Shown: positions 18,198 to 28,365, numbered from the stretch's first letter. The stretch is DNA of 64,000 nt from Tenacibaculum haliotis (GCF_025215075.1 NZ_JAOBTH010000029.1:186001-250000); one strand, 5' to 3'. The notes: a model not told the origin generated them from the sequence alone. Numbers and translations are program-made.

Positions 18198-18226
18198 AAC
18201 AACCTCTTCGGAGGTTGTTTTTTTTT
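18198..18226 (+). terminator. Intrinsic terminator after the M16 peptidase gene
   Basis: Arms AACAACCTC (18198-18206) and GAGGTTGTT (18211-18219) around a stable TTCG tetraloop, then a run of nine T's. Confidence 0.9.
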
Positions 18227-18370
18227 GCTATTAACTGGGTCAAACCTAATTGTATAATCAATTGATTTTGCCTATAAAACTCTTGTGTTATTTAATCTAA
18301 AAATACAGTATCAAAAACTCTTTTAACTTAAAAAAATAAAGATTATATCCATGAAACTAAATTGCATAAA

Positions 18371-18398
18371 AAAAGACGCTTTAAATAAAGCGTCTTTT
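18371..18398 (-). terminator. Intrinsic terminator after infB
   Basis: Perfect 12-base arms AAAAGACGCTTT and AAAGCGTCTTTT around AAAT, with an A run on the left that gives the U tract for leftward transcription. It lies about 22 nt past the infB stop. The remaining bases 18227-18370 show nothing recognisable. Confidence 0.85.
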
Positions 18399-18419
18399 AA
18401 ATTTATTTTAAAGTAAGGA

Positions 18420-21287
18420 TTACTTTAATTTCTTCTTAACTGCTACTTCAGTATAAGCTTCAATTACATCTCCTTCAATAATATCATTGTATCCTTTAAT
18501 CTGAAGACCACAATCGTATCCTTTGGTAACTTCTTTAACATCGTCTTTGAAACGTTTTAATGAAGTTAATAATCCATCGTGAACAACAATTCCATCTCTA
18601 ATAATACGGATTTTAGAATCTCTAGTAATCTTACCACTCATTACCATACATCCTGCAATGTTACCAACTTTCGAAATTTTATAAACTTCTCTAATCTCAA
18701 CATTACCAAGAATCTCTTCTTTCATATCAGGAGATAACATTCCTTCCATGGCATCTTTAAGATCGTTAATAGCATCATAAATAATAGAGTATGTTCTAAT
18801 ATCTACTTCTTCTCTATCAGCTACAACACGTGCATTTCCTTGCGGACGTACATTAAACCCAACGATAATGGCATCTGAAGCTGTTGCTAATAACACATCA
18901 GATTCAGTAATTGCTCCAACTCCTTTATGTAAAATATTTACTTGAATTTCTTCAGTAGATAGTTTCTGGAATGAATCTGTTAAGGCTTCTACCGAACCAT
19001 CTACATCTCCTTTTAAGATAATGTTTAATTCTTTGAAATCTCCTAACGCAATACGACGACCAATTTCTGCTAATGTTAATGTTTTTTGTGTTCTTACAGA
19101 TTGCTCTCTTTGTAATTGAGAACGTTTTGCTGCAATTTGTTTTGCTTCACGTTCGTCTTCAAACACATTAAACTTATCACCTGCTTGTGGTGCTCCGTCT
19201 AATCCTAATATTGATACAGGTGTAGATGGTCCGGCAACTAATACTTTGTTTCCTTTATCATCAAACATGGCTCTTACTTTACCACTATGCTTACCTGCTA
19301 AAATATAATCTCCAATTTTTAATGAACCTGTTTGTACTAAAATTGTAGATACATATCCTCTACCTTTATCTAGTAATGCTTCAACAACTGCTCCTGTTGC
19401 AGTTCTATCTGGATTTGCTTTTAATTCTAAAATTTCAGCTTCAAGTAATACTTTTTCTAATAACTCAGGAATTCCTTCCCCTGTTTTAGCTGAAATATCT
19501 TGTGATTGAATGTTTCCACCCCATTCTTCAATTAACAAATTCATCTGAGATAATTGCGTTTTCACATTATCTGGATTTGCATTTGGTTTGTCAATCTTGT
19601 TGATTGCAAAAATAATTGGAACACCTGCTGCCTGAGCATGAGAAATAGCCTCTTTTGTTTGTGGCATTACATCATCATCTGCTGCAGCTACAATAATTAC
19701 TAAATCTGTTACTTGAGCTCCACGTGCACGCATTGCTGTAAAGGCCTCGTGACCTGGTGTATCTAAAAATGCTATTTGTTGATCTCCAACGTTCACAGAA
19801 TATGCACCAATATGTTGTGTAATTCCTCCTGATTCACCTTCAATTACATTTGCTTTACGGATGTAATCTAATAAAGATGTTTTACCATGATCTACGTGAC
19901 CCATTACCGTAATAATTGGTGCACGAGTTATTAAATCTTCCGGCTTGTCTATAACTTCTTCAATAGATTCCTCTACCTCAGCACCAACAAACTCTACTTT
20001 ATGGTTAAATTCTTCAGCAACAATAACTAATGTTTCAGCATCTAAACGCTGATTCATTGTTACCATCATTCCTAACATCATACATGAAGAAATAATGTTT
20101 GTTACAGGAACATCCATCATCGTAGCAACTTCACTAACAGTAACAAACTCTGTTACTTTTAATATTTTACTATCTAATGCTTGAGCTTCTAATTCAGCTT
20201 CAGTATGTTCTCTGTGTGCTTCTCTTTTATTTCTACGGTATTTAGCTCCTTTTCCTCTTTTAGATTTACCTTGAAGTCTTTCTAAAGTTTCACGTACTTG
20301 TTTTTGTACTTCTGCTTCTGTTGGTTCTTCTTTTTTAACAGCTGCCGGTCTTTGCCCTGGTCTTCCTCTACCACCGCTTGGACGGCCTACACCACCACCT
20401 CTATTTGCTCCGCCTCTTGCACCACCTCTTGCTGGTGGTCTTGCAGTAGATCCTGGTTTAGCTGTTCCTGGTTTACTAATTCTTTTACGCTTCTTTTTAT
20501 CAGCGTCAGATTTAGCATCTGGTTTTTTCTTTTTTGGTCTTTCGAATTGTTTTAAGTCAATTTTTTGACCTGTAATTCTTGGACCATCAAGTTTTTTATA
20601 TTGTGTTTTAAGTTTCTCTGCATTTTCAGCAGTTACTTCTACAGGTTTTTCTTCCTTCACCTCTTCTTGTTTAGCTTCTACCACCTTTTCAGTTGGCTTT
20701 TCTTCAACTTTCTTCGGTGCTTCCTTAACTATTTTAAATTTAGCTTTGGCTGGCTTCGCCTTTATAACCTTAGGCGCTTCAGCTTCCTTTTCCGCAACCT
20801 TCTCTGTTGGCTTTGGTGCTTCTTTTGTAGGTTCTTGAATAGAAACTTCCTCTTTAGGAGTTGATGCTTCTATTTCCTTCTTTGGTGCTTCTTTAACAAC
20901 TTCAGGCTTTTCTTCAACAGCCTTACCTGTTTTCACATCAATTTTACCTACTGTTTTAAGCTCTAATTTTTTAGCTTTGGCTTTTAAAACTTCTTGCTTT
21001 TTAGCTTCGTCTTCTACCCTCTTCTTCTCTTGCTCTTCTTCTACTTGTAGACGAATAGCTTCCTTCTCTTTACGCTTTTCTTCGCTTACTTCTTTAGAGG
21101 CTACTTTCTTAGATTTATCTGTTTGAAAACCATCAAACAATATTTGATATTCCTTATCAGAAATTTTAGTAGTAGGACGAGCTTCTATTTCATGACCACT
21201 TTTAGCTAAGTGTTCTACAGCTCTATCTAAAGAAATGTTTAATTCTCTTAATACTTTATTGAGTCTTAATTTGTTGCCTTCAGCCAT
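18420..21287 (-). CDS. infB: Translation initiation factor IF-2
   Basis: GTPase that places initiator fMet-tRNA on the 30S subunit and promotes subunit joining. The 955-residue protein starts with the IF2-N motif ([20 protein letters not shown]), continues with a long Lys/Glu/Pro-rich and then Gly/Arg-rich linker (residues about 60-360), and has the G domain from about residue 455: G1 GHVDHGKT near 463-470, G3 DTPGHEAF, G4 NKID, G5 SAKTG. Domains II-IV follow. The linker explains the large low-complexity open frames on the opposite strand. Last gene of rimP-nusA-infB, 131 nt after nusA. Confidence 0.98.
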   Translation of the reverse strand: MAEGNKLRLNKVLRELNISLDRAVEHLAKSGHEIEARPTTKISDKEYQILFDGFQTDKSKKVASKEVSEEKRKEKEAIRLQVEEEQEKKRVEDEAKKQEVLKAKAKKLELKTVGKIDVKTGKAVEEKPEVVKEAPKKEIEASTPKEEVSIQEPTKEAPKPTEKVAEKEAEAPKVIKAKPAKAKFKIVKEAPKKVEEKPTEKVVEAKQEEVKEEKPVEVTAENAEKLKTQYKKLDGPRITGQKIDLKQFERPKKKKPDAKSDADKKKRKRISKPGTAKPGSTARPPARGGARGGANRGGGVGRPSGGRGRPGQRPAAVKKEEPTEAEVQKQVRETLERLQGKSKRGKGAKYRRNKREAHREHTEAELEAQALDSKILKVTEFVTVSEVATMMDVPVTNIISSCMMLGMMVTMNQRLDAETLVIVAEEFNHKVEFVGAEVEESIEEVIDKPEDLITRAPIITVMGHVDHGKTSLLDYIRKANVIEGESGGITQHIGAYSVNVGDQQIAFLDTPGHEAFTAMRARGAQVTDLVIIVAAADDDVMPQTKEAISHAQAAGVPIIFAINKIDKPNANPDNVKTQLSQMNLLIEEWGGNIQSQDISAKTGEGIPELLEKVLLEAEILELKANPDRTATGAVVEALLDKGRGYVSTILVQTGSLKIGDYILAGKHSGKVRAMFDDKGNKVLVAGPSTPVSILGLDGAPQAGDKFNVFEDEREAKQIAAKRSQLQREQSVRTQKTLTLAEIGRRIALGDFKELNIILKGDVDGSVEALTDSFQKLSTEEIQVNILHKGVGAITESDVLLATASDAIIVGFNVRPQGNARVVADREEVDIRTYSIIYDAINDLKDAMEGMLSPDMKEEILGNVEIREVYKISKVGNIAGCMVMSGKITRDSKIRIIRDGIVVHDGLLTSLKRFKDDVKEVTKGYDCGLQIKGYNDIIEGDVIEAYTEVAVKKKLK

Positions 21288-21418
21288 AAATTATTTTATA
21301 CTTTGATATTCAAAAAACACACTTTACGCTTTCGCATAGTTATGTTCTTTTTCTTTGATTGTCAGATTTCGTATTGATTCTCATCAATTTTGCAGGAGAC
21401 TGACTTCCTTTGTATTTT

Positions 21419-22675
21419 TTATTCTTCGAATTCTTCTCTTAAAACTCGTTGAACATCTAAAATTGTTTCTTCTTCTAAATCGGTTCTTTGCACTAACATA
21501 GAAACGTCTTTTTCAAGAACACTCTTTGCAGTATCTAAACCTATTTTCTTGAATTCTGCAATTACCCAAGCTTCAATTTCATCAGAAAATTCTGTTAACT
21601 CAACATCTTCTTCTTCTAAACCTTCACGTTGTACATCTATTTCGTAACCTGTTAATTCACTTGCTAAACGAATGTTAACTCCTGATCGACCAATTGCTTT
21701 AGATACTTCTTCTGGCTTTAATAAAACGCTTACACGTCCTTTTTTACCATTTTTCTCTTCTTCGTAAGGTTTAATATCTACAGATGTTACTTTTGCAGGG
21801 CTTAATGCTCTTGCTATAAATAACGGTTCGTTTTTAGTATAATTGATTACATCGATATTTTCGTTTCCTAATTCACGAACAATACCGTGAATACGAGATC
21901 CTTTTACACCAACACAAGCTCCTACAGGATCAATTCTATCATCATAAGAATCTACCGCTACTTTTGCTTTATCACCAGGTATTCTTGCAACACCTTCAAT
22001 GGTAATTAATCCGTCAAAAACTTCCGGTATTTCTTGTTCAAATAACTTTACTAAAAAAGCTGGTGAAGTTCTTGATAAAATAATAGCTGGTTTATTACCT
22101 CTTAATTCTACCGTTTTTATAACTCCACGAACTGCATCTCCTTTTCTAAAGAAATCTGAACGAATTTGCTCACTTTTTGGCAAAACGATTTCGTTTCCTT
22201 CATCGTCTAACAAAATTACTGCATTATGTCGAATATGGTGCACTTCTGCACTATAAATTTCACCTTCTAACTCTTTAAATTGCTTAAAGATGTTTGTACT
22301 ATCGTGCTCGTGTATTTTAGAAATTAAGTTTTGGCGTAATGCTAAAATAGCACGTCTTCCTAAATCGATTAATTTTACTTCTTCTGATACATCTTCACCA
22401 ATTTCGAAATCTGGCTCAATTCTTCTTGCTTCTTCAAGCTCTATCTCTTCATTATCATCCTCTGAAAAACCATCTGCAACTACTACACGGTTTCTCCAAA
22501 TCTCTAAATCCCCTTTATCTGGGTTAATAATTATATCAAAGTTTTCATCAGATCCAAACCTACGTTTTAATGCTGCACGAAATACTTCTTCTAAGATAGA
22601 CATTAATGTTACTCTGTCTATACTTTTATTATCTTTAAACTCTGAAAATGACTCAATTAACGCAATATTTTCCAT
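21419..22675 (-). CDS. nusA: Transcription termination/antitermination factor NusA
   Basis: RNA polymerase-binding elongation factor that modulates pausing, intrinsic termination and antitermination. 418 residues: the N-terminal polymerase-binding domain (about 1-125), the S1 domain (about 130-200), and two KH domains (DPVGACVGVKGSRIHGIVRE and KAIGRSGVNIRLASEL). It ends shortly after the KH region and lacks the C-terminal acidic repeats of enterobacterial NusA, as is usual for Bacteroidota. It follows rimP by 12 nt. Confidence 0.97.
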   Translation of the reverse strand: MENIALIESFSEFKDNKSIDRVTLMSILEEVFRAALKRRFGSDENFDIIINPDKGDLEIWRNRVVVADGFSEDDNEEIELEEARRIEPDFEIGEDVSEEVKLIDLGRRAILALRQNLISKIHEHDSTNIFKQFKELEGEIYSAEVHHIRHNAVILLDDEGNEIVLPKSEQIRSDFFRKGDAVRGVIKTVELRGNKPAIILSRTSPAFLVKLFEQEIPEVFDGLITIEGVARIPGDKAKVAVDSYDDRIDPVGACVGVKGSRIHGIVRELGNENIDVINYTKNEPLFIARALSPAKVTSVDIKPYEEEKNGKKGRVSVLLKPEEVSKAIGRSGVNIRLASELTGYEIDVQREGLEEEDVELTEFSDEIEAWVIAEFKKIGLDTAKSVLEKDVSMLVQRTDLEEETILDVQRVLREEFEE

Positions 22676-22687
22676 TTCATTCTCTTA

Positions 22688-23149
22688 TTAAAATATTATC
22701 TTCACTTTTGCTTCTTTGATATCTTCATACGATAAAACCATTGTTTTTTCTACCGTATGCTTTCCCTTACCAATTGGCTTAGGCTCTCTCGCTTTCCAAT
22801 ACAACGTAATATTATCATCTGTTGTTTCAGTTAACGTTCCTTCAAATTCTTCAGTTGCTGTTTTAACTTTTAGAATTCTGCTGATATTCTTTTTATACTG
22901 ACGCTTTACTGTAAGCGGATGTGCAATATCTGGTGTTGTTACCTCTAAAGAAAAATCTTCTTCTTCTCTATCTAAATTATGCTCTATTTTTCTACTAATA
23001 CGCATGCATTCATTTAAAGGCACTCCTGAATCACCATCAACAATCACTTTTATTTTACTGTTCGCTAAAAATTGCAAATCGATTAAATATAACGACTCGT
23101 TCTCTTGTAAAGCTTCCTGTAATAATTCTTTTACTTTTTCTTGATTCAT
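22688..23149 (-). CDS. rimP: Ribosome maturation factor RimP
   Basis: Needed for 30S subunit maturation. 153 residues from the ATG at 23149 (MNQEKVKELLQEAL); a longer reading from 23188 would translate through the leader hairpin and is rejected. Family segments are IKVIVDGDSGVPLNECMRISRKIE (split here as VDGDSGVPLNECMR), YSLEV-like FSLEVTTPDI and the SH3-like C-terminal domain. First gene of the rimP-nusA-infB operon, behind a strong promoter and an attenuator-like hairpin. Confidence 0.95.
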   Translation of the reverse strand: MNQEKVKELLQEALQENESLYLIDLQFLANSKIKVIVDGDSGVPLNECMRISRKIEHNLDREEEDFSLEVTTPDIAHPLTVKRQYKKNISRILKVKTATEEFEGTLTETTDDNITLYWKAREPKPIGKGKHTVEKTMVLSYEDIKEAKVKIIF

Positions 23150-23160
23150 CCTGAGGTATA

Positions 23161-23184
23161 AAAAGAGGGGACTCTCGTCCCCTT
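23161..23184 (-). promoter_or_regulatory. Attenuator-like leader hairpin of rimP-nusA-infB
   Basis: On the transcribed strand, GGGGAC-GAGA-GTCCCC (23182-23167) forms a GC-rich stem followed by T-C-T-T-T-T-T, the layout of an intrinsic terminator. It begins about 25 nt after the predicted transcription start and ends about 18 nt before the rimP ATG. Because NusA acts on hairpin-dependent pausing and termination, autoregulation of the operon is a reasonable inference. Confidence 0.6.
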
Positions 23185-23211
23185 CCATCCATCTAATTAA
23201 TAAATTTGCTG

Positions 23212-23243
23212 CAAAGATAGTAAGTTATTCATTAACACGCAAA
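23212..23243 (-). promoter_or_regulatory. Promoter of rimP-nusA-infB
   Basis: -33 TTTG (23243-23240) and -7 TATCTTTG (23219-23212) separated by 20 nt; near-ideal Bacteroidota promoter. Predicted start about 23206, leader about 57 nt. Confidence 0.7.
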
Positions 23244-23306
23244 TATCTTCTTCTTCAAAATATTTTTCGTAATTTAAGGAACTATCTACTTCTAAATCTT
23301 TTTATT

Positions 23307-24140
23307 ATGAAAAAAATATTAGTTCCTACGGATTTTTCAAAACCATCAGAATACGCTTCAAAACTAGCGGCAGCCATTGCAAAAAAACCAAATAGCGAAG
23401 TGCATTTACTCCACATGATCGAAATACCAACCGGTGTTGTTGACATGACTGGTTCTCGTTCTTTTAGCATTCCAGAAAGCATGTTATACATTAGAAAAGT
23501 ACGTGACAAGCTACTTAGCTACAAACAACAGTTTTTCCCTGAAAACGACAATATTAAACATGCAATTCGTTTTCAAACTCCTTATAATGGCATACAGGAT
23601 TATTCTAAAAAAATAAATGCTGATTTAATCATCATGGGATCAAAAGGGCATACCGAATTAGAGGAAATAATTATAGGATCTAATACCGAAAAAGTAGTAA
23701 GAAATTCCGAAATACCTGTCTTAGTAACCAAAAAAGATGGTAGTAACTTTTCTCCTAAAAATTTAATTTTCGCATCTAGTTTTAAACCCAACAAAAATCA
23801 GGTTTTCAATCGTTTTTTAGATTTTGCTAGTAATTTTGACAGTAAAATTCATCTTTTAAAAATTAACACCCCACAAAAATTCGAAAACACTAAAGAAACC
23901 AAACAAAAAATTGAAAATTTTATTACAAAATATAACCTAAAAAACTACTCTATAAATGTTTATAATGATTCCTCTATCGAAGAAGGTATTTTAAATTTTT
24001 CGAATGACATAAATGCCGACATCATTGCAATAGCAACCCACGGAAGAAGTGGTTTAGCTCATATTTTTAACGGAAGCATCACCAAAAATCTTTCTAAGAC
24101 TTCAATAAAACCAATGCTTACTTTTAAAACACTTCGATAA
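23307..24140 (+). CDS. Universal stress protein, two UspA domains
   Basis: 277 residues made of two tandem Usp domains. The first (MKKILVPTDFSKPSEYASKL to about residue 150) has the ATP-binding pattern G-x2-G-x9-G-S (GSKGHTELEEIIIGSNTEKV). The second ends with a related ATHGRSGLAHIFNGSITKNL. Such cytoplasmic proteins respond to starvation and redox stress; a specific role cannot be read from sequence. Divergent from rimP; its 3' end lies 7 nt from the convergent DUF3089 gene. Confidence 0.92.
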   Translation: MKKILVPTDFSKPSEYASKLAAAIAKKPNSEVHLLHMIEIPTGVVDMTGSRSFSIPESMLYIRKVRDKLLSYKQQFFPENDNIKHAIRFQTPYNGIQDYSKKINADLIIMGSKGHTELEEIIIGSNTEKVVRNSEIPVLVTKKDGSNFSPKNLIFASSFKPNKNQVFNRFLDFASNFDSKIHLLKINTPQKFENTKETKQKIENFITKYNLKNYSINVYNDSSIEEGILNFSNDINADIIAIATHGRSGLAHIFNGSITKNLSKTSIKPMLTFKTLR

Positions 24141-24147
24141 AAAATAA

Positions 24148-25161
24148 CTATCTGTTTTTTTCTAGCCAGCTTCTTACCCTCAGCTCGCTATTTTCTTTTA
24201 TATCAAGCCAAAATAAATTGATATCACCGGCATGGTAATTTTTAAGAAATGACATAAAAAATCGCAGTGGAAACTTCGGATTTGTAGCCCATACTAATCC
24301 ATCTGTAATTTCAATTTTTAGTGCTTTAGAATACATTTTCCCGTTACTATACAAAAACCCTTTATGCTGATCTAACTCTGTTGTCATTGACGTGTTCCAA
24401 GTTATTGGATTTGTAGTAACACCGCCTTTGTACCAGTTTTTGTTTTCAGGAAAATGCCCCTTTTTAAACGTATTCCAAGAGAGAAAACCCCCTACCTGAT
24501 TGGGTGAATTCATTGGTTTGATCGTTTTAAACTCATTTTCCACAACTCGCATTCCCGGAATAAAAGCTGCTATCAGCCTTTTTTGTAGTGGTTTTTCATC
24601 AAAAAAATCTTTTAATAACTGAATTGCATGCTTAGCACCTTGGCTATGCCCTGCAATAATTATTGGGCGATTTTTATTATACTTTTTTAGGTACACTTCA
24701 AAAGCATTTTTTACATCTTGATACGCTAAATTTAATGCCTTATCGCCACCTACTTTATATTTTTGATTAAATGATCGGTAATGTGCTTGTCGGTAATAAG
24801 GCACGTATATTTTACCAGCTGTTGCGAAAGCAGAAGTTTGATACAAGACTACTTTATCTAGTACTTTCTCATTTTGTTCTTTATCATTTAAACCAACGTT
24901 CCAACGGCTATCTTTTTTACTGGTATTTAAAGTCGGGTAGATATAAAAAACATCTGCTTGTAAAGTGTCTTTTTTTGCAGGTGCGTATTCTTTAAAACTC
25001 TTAGGGTATTTTGATGGTAAAACCGCCCAAGAACTTTCTAACTCATAATTTGGTTTTGAAGGACTGTTCTCCGAGCTAAAAACCTGTGTATTATATATTG
25101 ATTTACAACTACCAAGAACTGCTAAAAAAAGTATACCTATTATAATTTTTATGTTTCTCAT
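24148..25161 (-). CDS. DUF3089 alpha/beta-hydrolase, lipoprotein
   Basis: 337 residues with a lipoprotein signal (lipobox L-G-S-C19). The family signature YIYPTL, the block around AYQDVKNAFEVYLKKY, and the nucleophile elbow AGHSQGA (Ser173) identify a DUF3089 serine hydrolase. Predicted esterase or lipase-like activity at the cell envelope; substrate unknown. Convergent with the universal stress protein gene and monocistronic as far as can be seen. Confidence 0.87.
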   Translation of the reverse strand: MRNIKIIIGILFLAVLGSCKSIYNTQVFSSENSPSKPNYELESSWAVLPSKYPKSFKEYAPAKKDTLQADVFYIYPTLNTSKKDSRWNVGLNDKEQNEKVLDKVVLYQTSAFATAGKIYVPYYRQAHYRSFNQKYKVGGDKALNLAYQDVKNAFEVYLKKYNKNRPIIIAGHSQGAKHAIQLLKDFFDEKPLQKRLIAAFIPGMRVVENEFKTIKPMNSPNQVGGFLSWNTFKKGHFPENKNWYKGGVTTNPITWNTSMTTELDQHKGFLYSNGKMYSKALKIEITDGLVWATNPKFPLRFFMSFLKNYHAGDINLFWLDIKENSELRVRSWLEKNR

Positions 25162-25228
25162 TTCCTATAATTCTTCGTAAACTTTCTTAGATTATCTATT
25201 TTCCCCCATTCAGTTTTTAATAATATAT

Positions 25229-26038
25229 TTAAGCAAATCTTCTTTCAATAATTTCAAAAAGTCGGGTTTCGTACACTTCTTTGTCTGACCAATCATAATC
25301 GGGCTTGATCATTTTATTGATAAATTTCTTTGCTTCTTTTTCTGTTTTAAATGTATTTAACTGAGATACAACTCTATTAAAATCACCCTGACTCCCATCG
25401 AACAAGTGTTTTACAAAGACAATTCTATCATTTAAATCTACTTGAATCGCGTTTTGCAGATGTTCGTTTAATGATTTCTTTGAATCTGCCTTTTCAAATA
25501 AATCTGCCATAACATCTACCGAAATAGTTCCCGCTAACTCATCTTCAAGTGTCGGGCTTTTTCTTTCTTCTACCTCTTCTACAACGATATCTTCTTCAAA
25601 TAACAAACTCTCTATTTCATCAAAAGGTTGTTCGGTAATCTCTTCCAATTCATCTACACCTACTCTTACCTCATCAATCTGCTCATCTACAATTACAGTA
25701 ACATCAGCTTCTTTTTCTTCTTCCTTTACAACTTCAACTATCTGCTCTTCAACAACATTATCAAGCTCTTCTTTTAATTGATGAACAATTTTATCATCAA
25801 CTACAACAACTGTTTTATTTTTATTTTCTTCAGCCAATAAAATATCTTGTAATAACGCTTCTTTTGTTTTTGCAGGATTCGGAGTATTATTAACATACTC
25901 TTCTACATACGCTAAAACCGAAAGTTTTTCATAAACCTCATATGCTTTCTGCTTTAACTCAAACACATCTTCTTTATTTTTCATCTGTAAAATACTGTGT
26001 GCTATACTGGTTAAATCTGATGCTAGTTTTTTGTGCAT
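25229..26038 (-). CDS. Acidic cytoplasmic protein of unknown function
   Basis: 269 residues, no signal peptide or membrane helix. The N-terminal helix-rich part (MHKKLASDLTSIAHSILQMK) and the C-terminal part (LNDRIVFVKHLFDGSQGDFN, MIKPDYDW) look folded; between them residues about 85-170 are rich in Glu and Val, probably a flexible acidic linker. I recognise it only as a protein of the conserved flavobacterial type with no known function. Divergent from tdk. Confidence 0.8.
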   Translation of the reverse strand: MHKKLASDLTSIAHSILQMKNKEDVFELKQKAYEVYEKLSVLAYVEEYVNNTPNPAKTKEALLQDILLAEENKNKTVVVVDDKIVHQLKEELDNVVEEQIVEVVKEEEKEADVTVIVDEQIDEVRVGVDELEEITEQPFDEIESLLFEEDIVVEEVEERKSPTLEDELAGTISVDVMADLFEKADSKKSLNEHLQNAIQVDLNDRIVFVKHLFDGSQGDFNRVVSQLNTFKTEKEAKKFINKMIKPDYDWSDKEVYETRLFEIIERRFA

Positions 26039-26078
26039 AAGTTGTTGTTTGATTTTATTTTTTGCTGTTAAATTTTAA

Positions 26079-26086
26079 TAAATTTG
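26079..26086 (+). promoter_or_regulatory. Possible -7 element for tdk-alr
   Basis: TAAATTTG (TAnnTTTG), predicting a leader of about 48 nt. No well-spaced -33 element. Confidence 0.35.
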
Positions 26087-26139
26087 TTCCTTATTCGAAA
26101 GTAACACAAATATCAATAATTAGCGCTTAAAATTACAAA

Positions 26140-26751
26140 ATGTTTCTTGAAAACACAGTAAATCATACAGAACAATTTGGTTGGATCGAAGTAATTTGCG
26201 GCTCAATGTTTTCGGGTAAAACCGAAGAATTAATTCGCAGACTTAAACGTGCGCAGTTTGCAAAGCAACGCGTAGAGATTTTTAAACCATCGGTAGATAC
26301 TCGTTACGACGATGAAGAAGTGGTATCTCATAATGCAACCAGAATTAGATCAACACCTGTTCCTGCCTCTTCAAATATTCGGTTATTAGCGAATAATGTT
26401 GATGTTGTTGGAATTGATGAAGCGCAATTTTTCGATGACGAAATTGTAGCTGTTTGTAACGACCTCGCTAACAGAGGAGTTCGTGTAATTGTTGCTGGTT
26501 TAGATATGGATTTTAAAGGAAATCCCTTTGGACCAATGCCCGCATTAATGGCAACTGCAGAATATGTAACTAAAGTACACGCAGTTTGTACTCATACTGG
26601 AAACTTAGCACATTATAGTTATAGAAAAGCACTAAACGACGATTTAGTTTTACTAGGTGAAACACAAGAATACGAACCTTTAAGCAGGGCTGCTTATTAC
26701 AAAGCGATGCAAGCGCAAAACAAAAAAAAAGAAAACTTACCCAATGAATAA
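26140..26751 (+). CDS. tdk: Thymidine kinase (type II)
   Basis: Salvage enzyme that phosphorylates thymidine to dTMP with ATP. P-loop GSMFSGKT (residues 21-28), Walker B-like DEAQFF, and the lasso region near YSYRKAL are present; 203 residues is normal. The usual pair of zinc-binding Cys-x-x-Cys motifs is absent: the first reads C-T-H-T and no second pair is seen. The 3' end overlaps alr by 8 nt, so the two are co-transcribed and probably translationally coupled. Confidence 0.95.
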   Translation: MFLENTVNHTEQFGWIEVICGSMFSGKTEELIRRLKRAQFAKQRVEIFKPSVDTRYDDEEVVSHNATRIRSTPVPASSNIRLLANNVDVVGIDEAQFFDDEIVAVCNDLANRGVRVIVAGLDMDFKGNPFGPMPALMATAEYVTKVHAVCTHTGNLAHYSYRKALNDDLVLLGETQEYEPLSRAAYYKAMQAQNKKKENLPNE

Positions 26752-27844
26752 CAACGTTACTGTTTTAGAAATTGATGCGAAATCTGTAGCACATAATTTT
26801 GCTTATTTTAAGCAGAAATTAAACCCTAGCACTAAAGTTTTAGCAGTTGTAAAAGCTTTTGGTTATGGTAGTGAAGCCTCAGAAATAGCAAAACTACTTC
26901 AAAATAAGGTAGATTATTTTGCGGTTGCTTATTCAAACGAAGGAATTATTTTGCGTGAAGCAGGTATTAAAACACCTATTTTAGTTTTGCATCCGCAAAT
27001 TCAAAACTTAAAGGATATTGTAAAACATCGATTAGAACCCAATTTATATAACTTTAAAATATTTGATGCTTTTTTACAATTAGCTGACGAAACTATTTTA
27101 ATGAATTACCCTGTGCACATTAAATTTAATACAGGTTTAAATAGGTTAGGTTTTTGGCATACCGATGTTCCTAATATTATTACGGCTGTTAAAAAATCTA
27201 ACAACATAAAAGTTGAATCTATTTTTTCTCATTTAGCTGCCAGTGAAGATCCTAATGAACAAGAATTTACAATTGGTCAAATAAATAACTTTGCTTATAT
27301 CGTAAAACAATTTTATGAGCATTTAGGCTACAAGCCTATGATTCATATTCTAAATACTTCGGGTGTTATAAATTATCCGCAAGCTCAGTTCGATATGGTT
27401 CGTTTAGGTATTGGTTTATACGGCTTTGGAAACAACCAACAAGAAACTGCTCAACTAAAAAACACGCACACTTTAAAATCAATCATCTCACAAATACATA
27501 TAATTCAACCAGGTGAAACTGTTGGATATAACAGAGCATTTGTTGCTAGTAAACCAACACGAAGTGCTACCATTCCTATTGGACATGCAGATGGTATTTC
27601 ACGAAAACTAGGAAATAAAGAAGGCTTTGTATTTATCAATAATCAACCAGCTCCTATTATAGGAAATGTTTGTATGGATATGATTATGGTTGATGTAACA
27701 AAAATTGAATGTAAAGAAGGTGATCAAGTTATTATTTTTAACCATCAACAACACATCGAATACATTGCTCACAAGTGCGAAACCATCCCGTATGAAATAC
27801 TTACAGCAATATCACAACGCGTAAAAAGATTGGTAAAGCGCTAA
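26744..27844 (+). CDS. alr: Alanine racemase
   Basis: PLP enzyme that makes D-alanine for peptidoglycan. The PLP lysine is Lys37 in AVVKAFGYGS (commonly VKANAYGHG), and the second catalytic base is Tyr262 in VGYNRAF. Other family blocks are HIKFNTGLNRLGF and GNVCMDMIMVDVT. 366 residues, monofunctional (no MurF-like domain). Overlaps tdk by 8 nt; mscL follows 46 nt downstream. Confidence 0.95.
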   Translation: MNNNVTVLEIDAKSVAHNFAYFKQKLNPSTKVLAVVKAFGYGSEASEIAKLLQNKVDYFAVAYSNEGIILREAGIKTPILVLHPQIQNLKDIVKHRLEPNLYNFKIFDAFLQLADETILMNYPVHIKFNTGLNRLGFWHTDVPNIITAVKKSNNIKVESIFSHLAASEDPNEQEFTIGQINNFAYIVKQFYEHLGYKPMIHILNTSGVINYPQAQFDMVRLGIGLYGFGNNQQETAQLKNTHTLKSIISQIHIIQPGETVGYNRAFVASKPTRSATIPIGHADGISRKLGNKEGFVFINNQPAPIIGNVCMDMIMVDVTKIECKEGDQVIIFNHQQHIEYIAHKCETIPYEILTAISQRVKRLVKR

Positions 27845-27890
27845 TTTTTTTATATATTTTCAACTCAATTAACTATTAAAAACAAAAATC

Positions 27891-28301
27891 ATGGGAATGC
27901 TTAAAGAATTTAAAGAGTTTGCAATGAAGGGTAACTTAGTCGACATTGCTGTTGGTTTTGTTATGGGTGCAGCTTTTAAACAAGTAGTAACTTCTTTTAC
28001 GGGGGGAATTGTATCGCCTTTAATTGGTTTACTATTCAATGCCGATTTTAAAGATTTAAAATACATAGCAAAACAAGGGATAGCTGATGAAGCTGGAAAA
28101 ATAACAGGTGAAGTTGCTATTCTTTATGGTGAATTTTTAACCAATATTATCGATTTTATTATTGTTGCTTTTGTAATGTTTATGGTTGTAAAAGCTATAA
28201 ACGCAATGAAGAAAAAAGAAGAACCAGCTCCTGAAGCTCCAAAAGGACCAAGTCAGGAAGATTTGTTAGGAGAAATTAGAGATTTACTTAAAAATAAATA
28301 A
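27891..28301 (+). CDS. mscL: Large-conductance mechanosensitive channel MscL
   Basis: 136-residue inner-membrane channel that opens under membrane tension to release solutes on osmotic downshock. Signature FAMKGNLVDIAVGFVMGAAF at the N terminus forms the first helix and gate; the second helix is FLTNIIDFIIVAFVMFMVVK; a charged C-terminal helix bundle ends the protein. Followed by a strong bidirectional terminator. Confidence 0.96.
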   Translation: MGMLKEFKEFAMKGNLVDIAVGFVMGAAFKQVVTSFTGGIVSPLIGLLFNADFKDLKYIAKQGIADEAGKITGEVAILYGEFLTNIIDFIIVAFVMFMVVKAINAMKKKEEPAPEAPKGPSQEDLLGEIRDLLKNK

Positions 28302-28316
28302 CAACTAATTTCAAAT

Positions 28317-28352
28317 AAAAAAGGCGGTAAAATTAATTTTACCGCCTTTTTT
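28317..28352. terminator. Bidirectional terminator between mscL and the AhpD-like gene
   Basis: A perfect 36-nt palindrome, half-site AAAAAAGGCGGTAAAATT, with T runs on both strands. It serves mscL from the left and the convergent gene from the right. Confidence 0.9.
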
Positions 28353-28365
28353 ATTTTATCCTATT

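Noticed and set aside
20298..20864. Cys/Trp/Ser- and Phe/Leu-rich open frames opposite infB
   Set aside because: They are antisense to the Lys/Glu- and Gly/Arg-rich linker of IF-2, which produces such compositions mechanically.
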